64,000 bases of DNA from positions 163,391 to 227,390 of the forward strand of contig JAJXVB010000003.1 in the NCBI GenBank assembly GCA_021782365.1, given 5' to 3'. Of this stretch, positions 17,503 to 25,969 are shown piece after piece (position 1 is the first letter of the stretch; each line of letters starts with the position of its first letter). Made by a program: the position numbers and the translations under genes. Below the pieces are notes generated by a model. It made no database searches. It worked only from the letters and a program-made list of their open reading frames with translations, and had not been told where the DNA came from. Source of the DNA: Pseudomonadota bacterium (lineage in GTDB: Bacteria > Pseudomonadota > Gammaproteobacteria > Burkholderiales > Gallionellaceae).

Positions 17503-18873
17503 ATGCAACCAGACGCGCAAATCGACCAGATCAAGCTCCCGCCGCACTCGGTGGAAGCGGAACAATCGGTGCTGGGCGGGCTGATGCTGGAATCTGCGGC
17601 GCTCGACAGGATCAGCGACCTGCTCACCGAGGAAGACTTCTATCGCAGGGAGCACCGGCTGATCTATAGGCAGATCGTCAGGATGAGCGAGCAGGCCAAG
17701 CCTGTGGACGTGATCACCGTGGCTGAGGCGCTGGAAAACAGCAACGAGCTAGAAAAGGCGGGCGGGCTCGCCTATCTCGGCAGCCTCGTGCAGAACGTGC
17801 CATCTGCTGCCAACGTGCGCAGATATGGCGAGATCGTGCGAGAGCGCTCCATCATGCGCAAGCTGGTGGAAGTGGGCACGGACATCGCGGGCAGCGCCTA
17901 CAACCCGTCGGGGCGGGATGCGGCTCAGCTGCTCGACGAGGCCGAAGGCAAGGTCTTCGAGATTGCAGAGTCGGGAGCCAAGGGCAAGCAGGGTTTTATA
18001 AGTATGCCGCCATTGCTGACACAGGTGGTCGAGCGCATCGAAACGCTTTATGGGCGCGAGGACAGCAGCGATGTGACAGGAACGCCGACGGGCTTCGCCG
18101 ATCTGGACAGGATGACATCGGGGTTGCAGGCGGGCGATCTCGTGATCGTGGCGGGGCGTCCCAGTATGGGGAAGACCGCATTCTCGATCAACATCGCCGA
18201 GAATGTCGCGCTAGACAGCAGCCTTCCGGTCGCGATCTTCAGCATGGAGATGGGAGCCGCACAGCTCGTGATGCGCATGCTGGGTTCCGTCGGCAAGCTA
18301 AACCAGCAGGACCTGCGCTCCGGGAGGCTGGGCGATGACGACTGGGGAAGGCTCACGCATGCGCTGGGGAAGCTGAACGATGCGCCGATATTCATAGACG
18401 AGACGCCCGGTCTTTCATCGCTCGATCTGCGCGCCAGGGCGCGCAGGCTGCATCGCCAGCACGGGAAGCTCGGGCTGATCGTGGTGGATTATCTTCAGCT
18501 CATGAGTTCGAATGTCGGCAAGGCGAGCGAGAACCGCGCCACGGAGATATCAGAGATTTCGCGCGGCTTGAAGAGCCTCGCGAAGGAACTGCATTGCCCC
18601 GTGATCGCGCTTTCCCAGCTTAACCGCAGCCTGGAACAGAGGCCAAACAAGCGGCCGGTGATGTCTGATCTGCGCGAATCCGGTGCAATCGAGCAGGACG
18701 CGGATCTGATTCTTTTCATCTACCGGGATGAGGTTTACAACAAGGAATCTCCCGACAAGGGCAAGGCCGAGATCATCATCGGCAAGCAGCGAAACGGCCC
18801 GATAGGCACGGTTCCGTTGGCCTTCAGGGGGGAATACACGCGCTTCGACAATCTCGCGCAGGGCGACTATTGA
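17503..18873 (+). CDS. dnaB: replicative DNA helicase DnaB
   Basis: Hexameric replicative helicase of 456 residues. The N-terminal domain opens with LPPHSVEAEQSVLGGLML, the family signature. The RecA-like domain carries Walker A GRPSMGKTA, Walker B LIVVDYLQLM, and the downstream RSLKSLAKEL/ALSQLNRSLEQR region with DLRESGAIEQDAD. It unwinds the lagging-strand template at the fork. No intein is present. Its own expression probably comes from upstream sequence between the rplI terminator and 17503. tRNA-Val follows behind its own promoter. Confidence 0.97.
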   Translation: MQPDAQIDQIKLPPHSVEAEQSVLGGLMLESAALDRISDLLTEEDFYRREHRLIYRQIVRMSEQAKPVDVITVAEALENSNELEKAGGLAYLGSLVQNVPSAANVRRYGEIVRERSIMRKLVEVGTDIAGSAYNPSGRDAAQLLDEAEGKVFEIAESGAKGKQGFISMPPLLTQVVERIETLYGREDSSDVTGTPTGFADLDRMTSGLQAGDLVIVAGRPSMGKTAFSINIAENVALDSSLPVAIFSMEMGAAQLVMRMLGSVGKLNQQDLRSGRLGDDDWGRLTHALGKLNDAPIFIDETPGLSSLDLRARARRLHRQHGKLGLIVVDYLQLMSSNVGKASENRATEISEISRGLKSLAKELHCPVIALSQLNRSLEQRPNKRPVMSDLRESGAIEQDADLILFIYRDEVYNKESPDKGKAEIIIGKQRNGPIGTVPLAFRGEYTRFDNLAQGDY

Positions 18874-18883
18874 TCGATAAAGT

Positions 18884-18912
18884 TTGAAGTCTAATTGAAT
18901 CTCGACTATAAT
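18884..18912 (+). promoter_or_regulatory. promoter of tRNA-Val
   Basis: TTGAAG (18884-18889), 17-base spacer, TATAAT (18907-18912), placing the start about seven bases before the tRNA. Strong and well spaced. Confidence 0.85.
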
Positions 18913-18926
18913 GCTTCTTCTTCAAC

Positions 18927-19003
18927 AGGCGCGTAGCTCAGCTGGTTAGAGCACCACCTTGACATGGTGGGGGTCGTTGGTTCGAGTCCAATCGCGCCTA
19001 CCA
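18927..19003 (+). tRNA. tRNA-Val (GAC)
   Basis: Complete cloverleaf of 77 nt with encoded CCA. The acceptor stem AGGCGCG pairs with CGCGCCT, D-arm GCTC...GAGC, anticodon stem CCACC/GGTGG with loop TTGACAT (anticodon GAC at 18961-18963), T-arm GTTGG-TTCGAGT-CCAAT. Almost identical to E. coli tRNA-Val(GAC) outside the acceptor stem. Confidence 0.97.
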
Positions 19004-19010
19004 ACAATAC

Positions 19011-19049
19011 AACGGGTTAGATCAGAAACGGTCTGGCCCGTTTTTCTTT
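19011..19049 (+). terminator. terminator after tRNA-Val
   Basis: AACGGG ... CCCGTT stem, with inner AGA/TCT pairing, followed by TTTTCTTTT. It closes the single-gene tRNA transcript. Confidence 0.8.
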
Positions 19050-19121
19050 TGCGCCCGGCACGGCGCATCCTGAAGTGACAGGATGCCGCGACCCATTCCT
19101 TGTTTATGAATTCTATTCAGA

Positions 19122-19150
19122 TTGACATAAAATTCCTTACATGAAAGAAT
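19122..19150 (+). promoter_or_regulatory. putative promoter of the toxin-antitoxin pair
   Basis: TTGACA (19122-19127), 17-base spacer, AAGAAT (19145-19150). The surrounding 19110-19180 is clearly more A/T-rich than its neighbours. It includes TTACAT ... ATGTGA and two AAGAAT copies, where the antitoxin might bind. Confidence 0.5.
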
Positions 19151-19185
19151 AAATAAGAATTAATGTGATATTTGAGGAGGCAATG

Positions 19186-19443
19186 ATGCTGGCGACAGTG
19201 ACGGACAAAGGACAGGTGACCGTCCCGAAAAATATACGCGACCAGCTTCATATCGAGACCGGCAGCAAGCTTGATTTCGAGGTGGAAGAGGACGGCAGTC
19301 TGCGGGTGCGCGTGCTGGCGCGAGGATCTGAAAACCTGTTCGGGCTGGTGCATCGCCCGGGAATGAGTTCGCTGAGCGTTGAGTCGATGGACGAAGGCAT
19401 CGTTGCGGCGACAAAGGCGCGCAACCAGCGTACGCGCAAATGA
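19186..19443 (+). CDS. AbrB/MazE-type antitoxin
   Basis: Small DNA-binding antitoxin of 85 residues with the swapped-hairpin AbrB/SpoVT signature at the N-terminus (TVTDKGQVTVPKNIRDQL) and an acidic middle (DFEVEEDGSL). The C-terminal half (RPGMSSLSVESMDEGI) would wrap the toxin. I prefer the ATG at 19186, five bases after GAGGAGG; the ATG at 19183 is only two bases away. Its stop overlaps the toxin start by four bases (ATGA), the normal toxin-antitoxin arrangement, so the toxin is translationally coupled. Confidence 0.85.
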   Translation: MLATVTDKGQVTVPKNIRDQLHIETGSKLDFEVEEDGSLRVRVLARGSENLFGLVHRPGMSSLSVESMDEGIVAATKARNQRTRK

Positions 19444-19829
19444 TTGCACTGGACACAAACGTCTTGGTACGGCTGGTTACTCGTGACAACGAGAAACAGG
19501 CGCAACGCGCCAAGGCCGTGTTTGATCAGGCTGAGCACGGCGGGCTGTTTGTTTCCGACATGGTGCTGGTCGAGTTGTGCTGGACGCTGTCGCGCAGCTA
19601 CGAGCTTGAGCGTGCCGATATTTCACGCACCGTGCGCGCCCTGTTGGATAACAGTTGCATCGCCTTCGAATCAGCAATCGTCGTGCGCAACGCTTTGAGC
19701 AGTTTTGAAACCAATGCTGCAGATTTTCCGGATTGCCTGATTGCCGCGAAAGCCAGGCACGCGGGTTGCAGTCAGACTTTCACTTTCGATCAGCGCATGA
19801 AGTCGTTGCCAGGCGTGAAGCTGCTTTAA
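19440..19829 (+). CDS. PIN-domain toxin (VapC-like ribonuclease)
   Basis: PIN-domain protein of 129 residues with the four acidic metal-binding residues of VapC-like nucleases: D5 (ALDTNVL), E45 (LVELCW), D98 (FPDCLIAAKA) and D117 (TFDQRM). Such toxins cleave tRNA or rRNA when the antitoxin is lost. All catalytic residues are intact, so it is probably functional. The pair sits directly behind a tRNA gene and its terminator, and between housekeeping genes, which fits acquisition by transfer. No integrase or other mobility gene is nearby. Confidence 0.87.
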   Translation: MIALDTNVLVRLVTRDNEKQAQRAKAVFDQAEHGGLFVSDMVLVELCWTLSRSYELERADISRTVRALLDNSCIAFESAIVVRNALSSFETNAADFPDCLIAAKARHAGCSQTFTFDQRMKSLPGVKLL

Positions 19830-19892
19830 CCCGCGCTGAGTCGCAAGTGCTACGCCGTGCGATAATCACGCTATTCTGTAAATCTATTCTAC

Positions 19893-22049
19893 ATGCCCAT
19901 CGTTCGCATCGCTCTCGATGTCCCCCTGCCCACCCTCTTCGATTACGAGGTGGACGAGCCCGTTTCCATGGGGCAGCGCGTGCTTGTCGAATTCCGCAGG
20001 CGACAACAGATCGGCGTCGTGATCGAGGGGGCGGAAAAAAGCGATGTGCCGCAGGATCGCATCAAGCAGGTGATCCGCGTGTTGAAGGACTGCGAGCCTC
20101 TGTCTGAAAACCTGCTGAAGTTATTGAAATTCTGCAGCGACTATTACCACTACCCAATCGGGCCCACGGTGCTTTCAGCGTTGCCGACTCGTCTGCGTGC
20201 TGATAAACCGATAGTCGTCAAGAAGCGCACGGGCTTAAGACTGGTCCGCGACCCGTCGATGCTGCCGGCAAGAAAGATGGTTGCCCGGCGCATCATCGAC
20301 GAGCTCGCCAAAAGACCATGCTCGCCTTCAGAGCTCAGGAGGCTGGCGCCGACCGCAGGTGCTCAGATGAAGTGGCTGGAAAAGGAGGGATGGATAGAGC
20401 CGTGCGAGCTGAAGGAGTCATATTCCACCCCTTCCGTTCAGCTTGCCAATGCGCACACGCTCACGCAGGAACAGCAGGAAGCGGTGGATCAGGTTCTGCA
20501 ATCCAAGGGTTTCGGATGTTATCTTCTGCATGGCATCACGGGCAGCGGCAAGACCGAGGTTTATGTTCACCTGATGCATCGCATTTTGGAGCGCGGGGGG
20601 CAGATATTGCTGCTCGTGCCCGAGATCAATTTGACGCCTCAGCTGGAAGGCTATTTTCAGAGCCGGTTTCCGGATGTTCCATTGGTGAGCCTGCATAGCG
20701 GGCTTTCGGAAAATGCCCGTCTGGAGAATTGGCAGCAGGCGCAGGCGGGGGAAGCCAGAATCGTGCTCGGCACGCGCCTTTCGGTGTTTGCAGAATTGCC
20801 TGCTCTTTCACTCATTATCGTGGATGAGGAGCACGACGGCTCTTTCAAGCAGCAGGATGGACTGCGCTATTCCGCAAGGGATGTGGCCATCTTCCGGGCA
20901 AGCCAGGGCGGCCTTCCCATCGTTCTGGGTTCCGCCACTCCTTCTCTCGAGAGCTACCACAATGCCCAAATCGGTCGTTACAGGCTCATCAAGCTGACCC
21001 AGCGTGCGAAGGCAGAGTCCCGTCTTCCCAGGATGGGCTGCATCAATGTGAATCAGTCCGTGATGACGGAGGGGGTTAGTGAAAGGCTGCTCGGCGAAAT
21101 CGGCTCCAGGATTTCCCGCGGAGAGCAAAGCCTGATCTTCATCAATCGCCGCGGCTATGCGCCTGTATTGATGTGCACGGAATGCGGCTGGATGTCGGAT
21201 TGCAGGCATTGCGCGGGCAAGATGGTGCTGCATTTGAAGGATAGAAAGCTGCGCTGCCATCACTGCGGCAGCCAGCAAAGCATTCCGTCCTCATGCCCAG
21301 GCTGCGGGCACGCGGGACTGCATCCCGTTGGCAGCGGCACTCAGCGGGTGGAAAGCCTGCTTCAGGCGAAATATCCGGATGCCAGAATCCTGCGCGTGGA
21401 CAAGGACAGCACGAGAAACAAGCACGCATGGAAGCAGATGCGGGAACAGATACACGCAAACGAGGTGGACATACTGGTCGGCACGCAGATGCTGGCCAAG
21501 GGGCACGATTTTCCTGCGCTGACGCTGGTCGGCGTTCTGGGTGCGGACAATGCATTGTATAGCGCGGATTTTCGCGCTGCGGAAAGGCTTTTCGCGCAGC
21601 TGATGCAGGTTGCTGGGCGCGCAGGCCGGGCCGACAAGCCGGGCGAGGTCCAGATCCAGACAGCCTTTCCGGATCATCCGCTGTTCCGTTGCCTGAAACA
21701 TCATGATTTCGATTCATGGGCATCCCAGCTTTTGTCAGAGCGCAAGATGGCGGGTTTTCCCCCTTTCGTGTTTCAGGCCATGCTGCGCGCCGAGGGCAAG
21801 ATCGAGAGCGAAGTGTATGCCTATCTCGAAAAGGTCCGTGCTTTGGCCATCGCATTGCAGCGGGAAGTCGAGGTGTTCGGCGTGGTGCCGGCAAGTCTCG
21901 CGCGGCGCGCCAACCATGTGCGCGCCCAGCTTCTGATCCAGGCGCAGTCGAGAAAGGTGCTGCAGCAGTTTCTGCGCGACTGGCGCATCGAAGAAATTCC
22001 TCATGCCAGATTGCACCGCTCGCTGGACATCGATCCCATGGAGTTTTAG
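19893..22049 (+). CDS. priA: primosomal protein N' (replication restart helicase PriA)
   Basis: PriA of 718 residues, the DEAH helicase that reloads DnaB at stalled forks. N-terminal fork-recognition domain IALDVPLPTLFDYEV, Walker A GITGSGKTEVY, Walker B/II DEEHDGSFKQQDG. The zinc-binding region has eight cysteines (CTECGWMSDCRHC ... CHHCG ... CPGCG), followed by motif VI QVAGRAGRADKPGEV. The open frame begins at the ATG 19893 with little Shine-Dalgarno. dnaB is upstream in the same window; no priB is found in the ribosomal operon. Confidence 0.96.
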   Translation: MPIVRIALDVPLPTLFDYEVDEPVSMGQRVLVEFRRRQQIGVVIEGAEKSDVPQDRIKQVIRVLKDCEPLSENLLKLLKFCSDYYHYPIGPTVLSALPTRLRADKPIVVKKRTGLRLVRDPSMLPARKMVARRIIDELAKRPCSPSELRRLAPTAGAQMKWLEKEGWIEPCELKESYSTPSVQLANAHTLTQEQQEAVDQVLQSKGFGCYLLHGITGSGKTEVYVHLMHRILERGGQILLLVPEINLTPQLEGYFQSRFPDVPLVSLHSGLSENARLENWQQAQAGEARIVLGTRLSVFAELPALSLIIVDEEHDGSFKQQDGLRYSARDVAIFRASQGGLPIVLGSATPSLESYHNAQIGRYRLIKLTQRAKAESRLPRMGCINVNQSVMTEGVSERLLGEIGSRISRGEQSLIFINRRGYAPVLMCTECGWMSDCRHCAGKMVLHLKDRKLRCHHCGSQQSIPSSCPGCGHAGLHPVGSGTQRVESLLQAKYPDARILRVDKDSTRNKHAWKQMREQIHANEVDILVGTQMLAKGHDFPALTLVGVLGADNALYSADFRAAERLFAQLMQVAGRAGRADKPGEVQIQTAFPDHPLFRCLKHHDFDSWASQLLSERKMAGFPPFVFQAMLRAEGKIESEVYAYLEKVRALAIALQREVEVFGVVPASLARRANHVRAQLLIQAQSRKVLQQFLRDWRIEEIPHARLHRSLDIDPMEF

Positions 22050-22074
22050 AGTGGGATCTTTGAAGGAGGGCGCG

Positions 22075-23445
22075 ATGTCGGTTGAATTCTTGCAGGCGAT
22101 TGCAGCCGTGGTGGGCAGCGATGCGCTCACCACGGGGGATGCGGCAAAGCCATACTGCGAAGACAAGAGAGGGCGCTACTTTGGCGATGCGCTCGCGGTC
22201 GTCTTCCCGTCGAATTCCGATCAGGTTTCCCAGGTCGTCAGGCTTTGCGCTTCGCGGCGCATTCCCATCGTGCCTCAAGGAGGCAACACCAGTCTTTGCG
22301 GCGCATCAGTGCCCCTGCAGGGAATGGAGCAGATCATCCTCAACCTTTCGCGGATGAACCGGATTGTTTCGGTCGATCCGATCGATTACACCATGACGGT
22401 CGAGGCGGGCTGCAAGCTGGCTTCGATCTATGAGGCAGCAGAAAAGGCCGGCCGCCTTTTTCCTTTGGGGTTGACCGCGATCGCAGCAAACTGCGAGATC
22501 GGGGGAAATCTTTCCACCAATGCGGGCGGAATAGGCGTGCTGCGCTATGGCAATGCGCGCGATTTGGTTCTGGGGCTCGAGGTGGTGCTGCCGGACGGGC
22601 GCATCTGGAACGGCCTGCGCGGGTTGAGGAAGGACAATACCGGTTACGATCTGAAGCATCTTTTCGTCGGGGCCGAAGGCACGCTCGGCATCATCACGAG
22701 CGCTGTGCTGAAGCTGTATCCGAAACCGCAATCGAGCCTCACGGCTTGCGTCGCGATAGACAGCCCGGAAACCGCTGTGCGGCTCCTCGCGCACATGCGC
22801 TCATGCTGTGCGTTAAGCGGATTCGAGATCATGTCGCGCAACTGTCTTGAACTCGTTTTCAAGCATGTTTCGGGCACCAGGGAGCCATTTGAAATGGCGT
22901 ATCCATGGTATCTGCTGATCAAGGCGGATGATGTGGAAAAAGACATCGTAAGCGAGGAATTGCAGAATTCAGGCGTGCTCGAATCTTTGGTTTCCGATGA
23001 TCCAGAGCAGACGGAACAATGGTGGCGCTTGCGCAGAAGCATCAGCGATGCGCAAAAGAGCGAGGGTGTCAGCGTCAAACACGATGTCTCGGTTCCGGTG
23101 AGCCGCGTTGCGGATTTCATCGAGCAGGCAAGCCGTGACCTGCGCGACCGTTTCCCCGGCATACGCATCGTCGCGTTCGGCCACATGGGAGACGGCAACA
23201 TCCACTACAATGCCTCCATGCCGGGTGATGCCGCATTCATCGCCAAAAACGAGAAGGTAGTCAATCGCATCGTCTACGAAGTCGTGAGCAGGCTTGAAGG
23301 CAGCATCAGCGCTGAACACGGCCTGGGCCAGCTGAAGCGGGAGACGATACGCGAGTACAAGGATTCGGTGGAACTCGAGCTGATGAAGAGGATTAAGGAT
23401 GCGCTGGATCCATTAGGGCTTATGAATCCTGGAAAAGTGCTCTAG
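22075..23445 (+). CDS. FAD-linked oxidase (D-2-hydroxyacid dehydrogenase type)
   Basis: Flavoprotein of 456 residues of the vanillyl-alcohol-oxidase/GlcD superfamily. FAD-binding-4 domain with PQGGNTSLCGASVP and GGNLSTNAGGIGVLRYGNARD, then the FAD-oxidase C-terminal domain ending AFGHMGDGNIHYN and AEHGLGQLKRE. The His residues of these last two motifs bind metal and substrate in D-2-hydroxyglutarate and D-lactate dehydrogenases. That makes a D-2-hydroxyacid dehydrogenase the best guess; the substrate is open. The start at 22075 has AAGGAGG; in-frame starts inside priA are shadows. It follows priA by 25 bases. Confidence 0.88.
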   Translation: MSVEFLQAIAAVVGSDALTTGDAAKPYCEDKRGRYFGDALAVVFPSNSDQVSQVVRLCASRRIPIVPQGGNTSLCGASVPLQGMEQIILNLSRMNRIVSVDPIDYTMTVEAGCKLASIYEAAEKAGRLFPLGLTAIAANCEIGGNLSTNAGGIGVLRYGNARDLVLGLEVVLPDGRIWNGLRGLRKDNTGYDLKHLFVGAEGTLGIITSAVLKLYPKPQSSLTACVAIDSPETAVRLLAHMRSCCALSGFEIMSRNCLELVFKHVSGTREPFEMAYPWYLLIKADDVEKDIVSEELQNSGVLESLVSDDPEQTEQWWRLRRSISDAQKSEGVSVKHDVSVPVSRVADFIEQASRDLRDRFPGIRIVAFGHMGDGNIHYNASMPGDAAFIAKNEKVVNRIVYEVVSRLEGSISAEHGLGQLKRETIREYKDSVELELMKRIKDALDPLGLMNPGKVL

Positions 23446-23994
23446 CTAAAGCAGAAACGGTATGAATAGTTTTGTGCTCGCCATGTATTTCTGGTACTGC
23501 GAGCCGAAATAATCGATGTTCTCGTTTTCCTCGGCGCGCGAGGCGAGGAGAAGAAAGATGCTCGCCAGGAATGAAATTCCCGCGCTGAGCCAGGACATCT
23601 CCTTGAAGAACAGCCCCCAGTCCAGAAACAAGAGAGAACTGTAGATCGGGTGGCGTATGTAGCGATAAAGCCCGCGCGTGACTAGCCTTGTCGTCTTTTC
23701 GATGAGCAGCAGACACGCATCATCGCGGTTCGCGTCGTGCTTGCCGAACATGAAGAGGGAAAGATAGCCCGAGAAAACTAGGAGCAGCGAAATGTTCATC
23801 ATGACCACGCTTGCGATCTGGTCTGGCGTGCTCACCGTGTTTCCCCATCTGCCATGGCTCATGGCAAGCAGTATCAGCATCAGCTCCCAAGCGAAGAAGC
23901 GGAAGAAGCCATGGGACTTCGGGGCGCGCAGCGAGGCGCGTGACAGATAGGCCAATACCACGGTTCCAGCGATGAAGAAGGGCCACTCGAGCAT
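23446..23994 (-). CDS. ICMT/PEMT-like integral membrane methyltransferase
   Basis: Membrane protein of 182 residues with four to five hydrophobic segments and the isoprenylcysteine/phospholipid methyltransferase signature near the C-terminus: TRGLYRYIRHPIYSS, then RAEENENIDYFGSQYQKY. These residues bind S-adenosylmethionine at the membrane in that superfamily. It is divergent from the pigment genes starting at 24210 and abuts the flavin oxidase stop with no gap. Aryl polyenes often carry methyl groups on the aryl ring, so a link to the pigment is possible but only inferred; lipid or protein-cysteine methylation is equally possible. Confidence 0.78.
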   Translation of the reverse strand: MLEWPFFIAGTVVLAYLSRASLRAPKSHGFFRFFAWELMLILLAMSHGRWGNTVSTPDQIASVVMMNISLLLVFSGYLSLFMFGKHDANRDDACLLLIEKTTRLVTRGLYRYIRHPIYSSLLFLDWGLFFKEMSWLSAGISFLASIFLLLASRAEENENIDYFGSQYQKYMASTKLFIPFLL

Positions 23995-24117
23995 GCATAA
24001 TATTCCGGAAATATACTGTATATAAAGTTTACACCCGTTTTGAATACGCTGCGAATAAGCTGTCGACCGGCATGGCGATCAGTTACAATCCGGGAAAATG
24101 AATTTAGAAGTTGCGTG

Positions 24118-24210
24118 ATGGATAGATTGCTGTATTCCCAGAGGAAATCACTTTGTTGTTCGCCGATCCGGCTTCTTGAGAACAATGCTGTCACGGGTGC
24201 GGTGAGCTGA
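24118..24210 (+). CDS. possible 30-residue upstream ORF of the chorismatase gene
   Basis: A 30-codon frame whose TGA overlaps the chorismatase ATG (TGATG). It in turn starts on the ATG of another TGATG that ends a six-codon frame (24098-24118). A TACAAT element at about 24084-24089 lies just upstream. The predicted peptide contains two adjacent Cys and several Leu/Arg and matches no family I know. No good Shine-Dalgarno is visible. It could be a coupled leader or chance. The rest of the 215-base gap 23995-24209 holds a near-palindrome ATATTCCGGAAATAT at its start and nothing else I recognise. Confidence 0.25.
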   Translation: MDRLLYSQRKSLCCSPIRLLENNAVTGAVS

Positions 24211-25202
24211 TGCGCCTGTATGTCGAACATGCGGACGATATTCAGGGGCCGCTTGACAATGTGCTGGGTGAGATATGTTTCTCGTCCGGACCGGAGCCTC
24301 TGATTCATCAGAGGCCCTGCCTGATTGTGTCGATGAAAAGGCTGGATGCGCAAAAACCAGCCCGGGAGATATGGCGCTGCAGCGGGGAGATCGAACAGGG
24401 GCAATACGGCGACATCCGCTACCGGAAATGCGAAGGTGTTTTGTTCGGTTTCATCTCATTGCCCGAGACCCGTTTTGATGCGCAAGGCAAGCCAGCGCTT
24501 CAGCAGGCGGCAGAATCTGCCTATCGCCAGATTTTCGAACTGCTCGAAAGGCTTGAATATCCCTGTCTCTACAGATTCTGGAATTACATCGCGGACATCA
24601 ACCAGATAAGCTCGGGCATCGAACGCTACCAGCAGTTCAACATCGGAAGGCAGGATGCATTCGTAGCACACGGTCATGACGTGCTTGGCAATGCGCCTGC
24701 AGCCTGTGCGCTGGGTGTGAAAGAGGGACCGCTCTGCATCGCATTCATCGCGGGCACAGCCCCTTCTTTCAACATAGAAAATCCACGACAGATCAGCGCA
24801 TGCCGCTATCCTCAGCAATACGGTCCGCGCAGCCCGACGTTTTCACGGGCAAGCCTCTTGCGGTCGGAGGGAGTGCTCTTCGTCTCAGGCACGGCGAGCA
24901 TCGTAGGCCATGAAACCCTGCATCACAACGATGTCGTGATGCAGGCGCGGGAATCCATGGCGAACATAAAGGCCGTGCTGGATCAGGCGAACTTGAAGCT
25001 TCAGAGGAATGCATTCGACTTATCTTCTCTGGTCTATCGGGTCTATATCAGAAATCCTTCCGATTTCCTGTTTGTGCGGGAAGAGCTTACCCGTATCGCG
25101 GGAAAGATCGATGTGGTTTATCTGCAGGCAGACATATGTCGTTCAGACCTGCTTCTGGAAATCGAAGCGGTGCATGTTCTAAATCCCTGCAAGAAGAGTT
25201 GA
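24210..25202 (+). CDS. chorismatase (XanB2/FkbO/Hyg5-like), pigment starter supply
   Basis: Protein of 330 residues resembling the chorismatase family, which has an RidA-like C-terminal fold. Recognisable parts are LIVSMKRLD, ERYQQFNIGRQDAF, the stretch ISACRYPQQYGPRSPTFSRA and FVSGTASIVGHETLH near residue 230. The family removes pyruvate from chorismate; XanB2 makes 3- and 4-hydroxybenzoate, which feed xanthomonadin and ubiquinone. Here it heads a plus-strand set with an acyltransferase and a glycosyltransferase facing the polyene operon, so it likely makes the aromatic starter. The choice between 3- and 4-hydroxybenzoate or a dihydroxy product cannot be made by eye. Confidence 0.83.
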   Translation: MRLYVEHADDIQGPLDNVLGEICFSSGPEPLIHQRPCLIVSMKRLDAQKPAREIWRCSGEIEQGQYGDIRYRKCEGVLFGFISLPETRFDAQGKPALQQAAESAYRQIFELLERLEYPCLYRFWNYIADINQISSGIERYQQFNIGRQDAFVAHGHDVLGNAPAACALGVKEGPLCIAFIAGTAPSFNIENPRQISACRYPQQYGPRSPTFSRASLLRSEGVLFVSGTASIVGHETLHHNDVVMQARESMANIKAVLDQANLKLQRNAFDLSSLVYRVYIRNPSDFLFVREELTRIAGKIDVVYLQADICRSDLLLEIEAVHVLNPCKKS

Positions 25203-25204
25203 TC

Positions 25205-25969
25205 ATGCGCCTGATCTTGTTGGGATACGACTATCTTGTGCTTTATCTGGGCCTGATCTGGCTTGGCGTGCTATGCCTTGCCTGGGCGCCTGTCGCGCTG
25301 CTTGGCACTTATCTGCTGCCAGAGCGCTGGGCAACAGCGCTGGGGCGCTATGCGATCATGACGGGATTCAGGATATATCTCTCAAGCTTAGGCATCTCGC
25401 GCCGCTGCAGCTTCGATCTTTCCGAACTGGATGCGCTGCGCAGCGAGAAGTCCCTGATCATCGCGCCCAACCATCCCTGCCTGCTGGATGCGGTGATGGT
25501 GATTTCGCGATTGCCCAACGTGGCCTGCGTGTTGAAGACCGATTTGATGAACAACATCTTTCTCGGCGCTTCGGCAAGGCTTGCCCGCTACATCTGCAAC
25601 GACTCCGGTCATGCCATGGTGAAGAAGGCAACTGCGGACTTCAAATCGGGCAGCCACTTGTTGCTGTTTCCCGAAGGGACCCGCACCACTTCTTTCCCGG
25701 TCAATCCGCTCAAGGGCAGCATAGGTCTGATCGCGCACCATGCAAGAGTGCCCGTTCAGACGGTGCTGATAGAGACAGATAGCCCGTTTCTTACCAAGGG
25801 CTGGCCCTTGTTTCGCAAACCTGAAATGCCGATTCATTATCGAGTGAGCCTCGGGCGCCGCTTCGATCCTCCCGAGAATATCCGGCAGTTCATGAGCGAG
25901 CTCGAGGATTATTTTTCCCGGGAGCTGGTGAATGGCGCAGAAATCTGTGAGCCTGAAAAGCCATGTTGA
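25205..25969 (+). CDS. PlsC-like 1-acyl-glycerol-phosphate acyltransferase
   Basis: Acyltransferase of 254 residues with a long hydrophobic N-terminus (two segments within residues 1-50). Catalytic motif NHPCLLD (H-x4-D) and substrate motif FPEGTRT are intact. It belongs to the LPLAT superfamily, whose members acylate lipid acceptors at the inner membrane. In aryl-polyene loci such proteins are thought to attach the polyene acyl chain to a lipid. Start MRLILLG is two bases after the chorismatase stop and has GAAGAG before it. It overlaps the next gene by seven bases, so the three plus-strand genes are one operon. Confidence 0.85.
   Translation: MRLILLGYDYLVLYLGLIWLGVLCLAWAPVALLGTYLLPERWATALGRYAIMTGFRIYLSSLGISRRCSFDLSELDALRSEKSLIIAPNHPCLLDAVMVISRLPNVACVLKTDLMNNIFLGASARLARYICNDSGHAMVKKATADFKSGSHLLLFPEGTRTTSFPVNPLKGSIGLIAHHARVPVQTVLIETDSPFLTKGWPLFRKPEMPIHYRVSLGRRFDPPENIRQFMSELEDYFSRELVNGAEICEPEKPC

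Noticed and set aside
18927..19829. A genomic island integrated at tRNA-Val
   Set aside because: No integrase and no duplicated tRNA 3' end were seen; only a two-gene toxin-antitoxin pair separates the tRNA from priA.
24008..24032. A LexA box at CTGTATATAAAGTTTACA
   Set aside because: It has CTGT but lacks the matching ACAG at the right distance; no SOS gene is adjacent.
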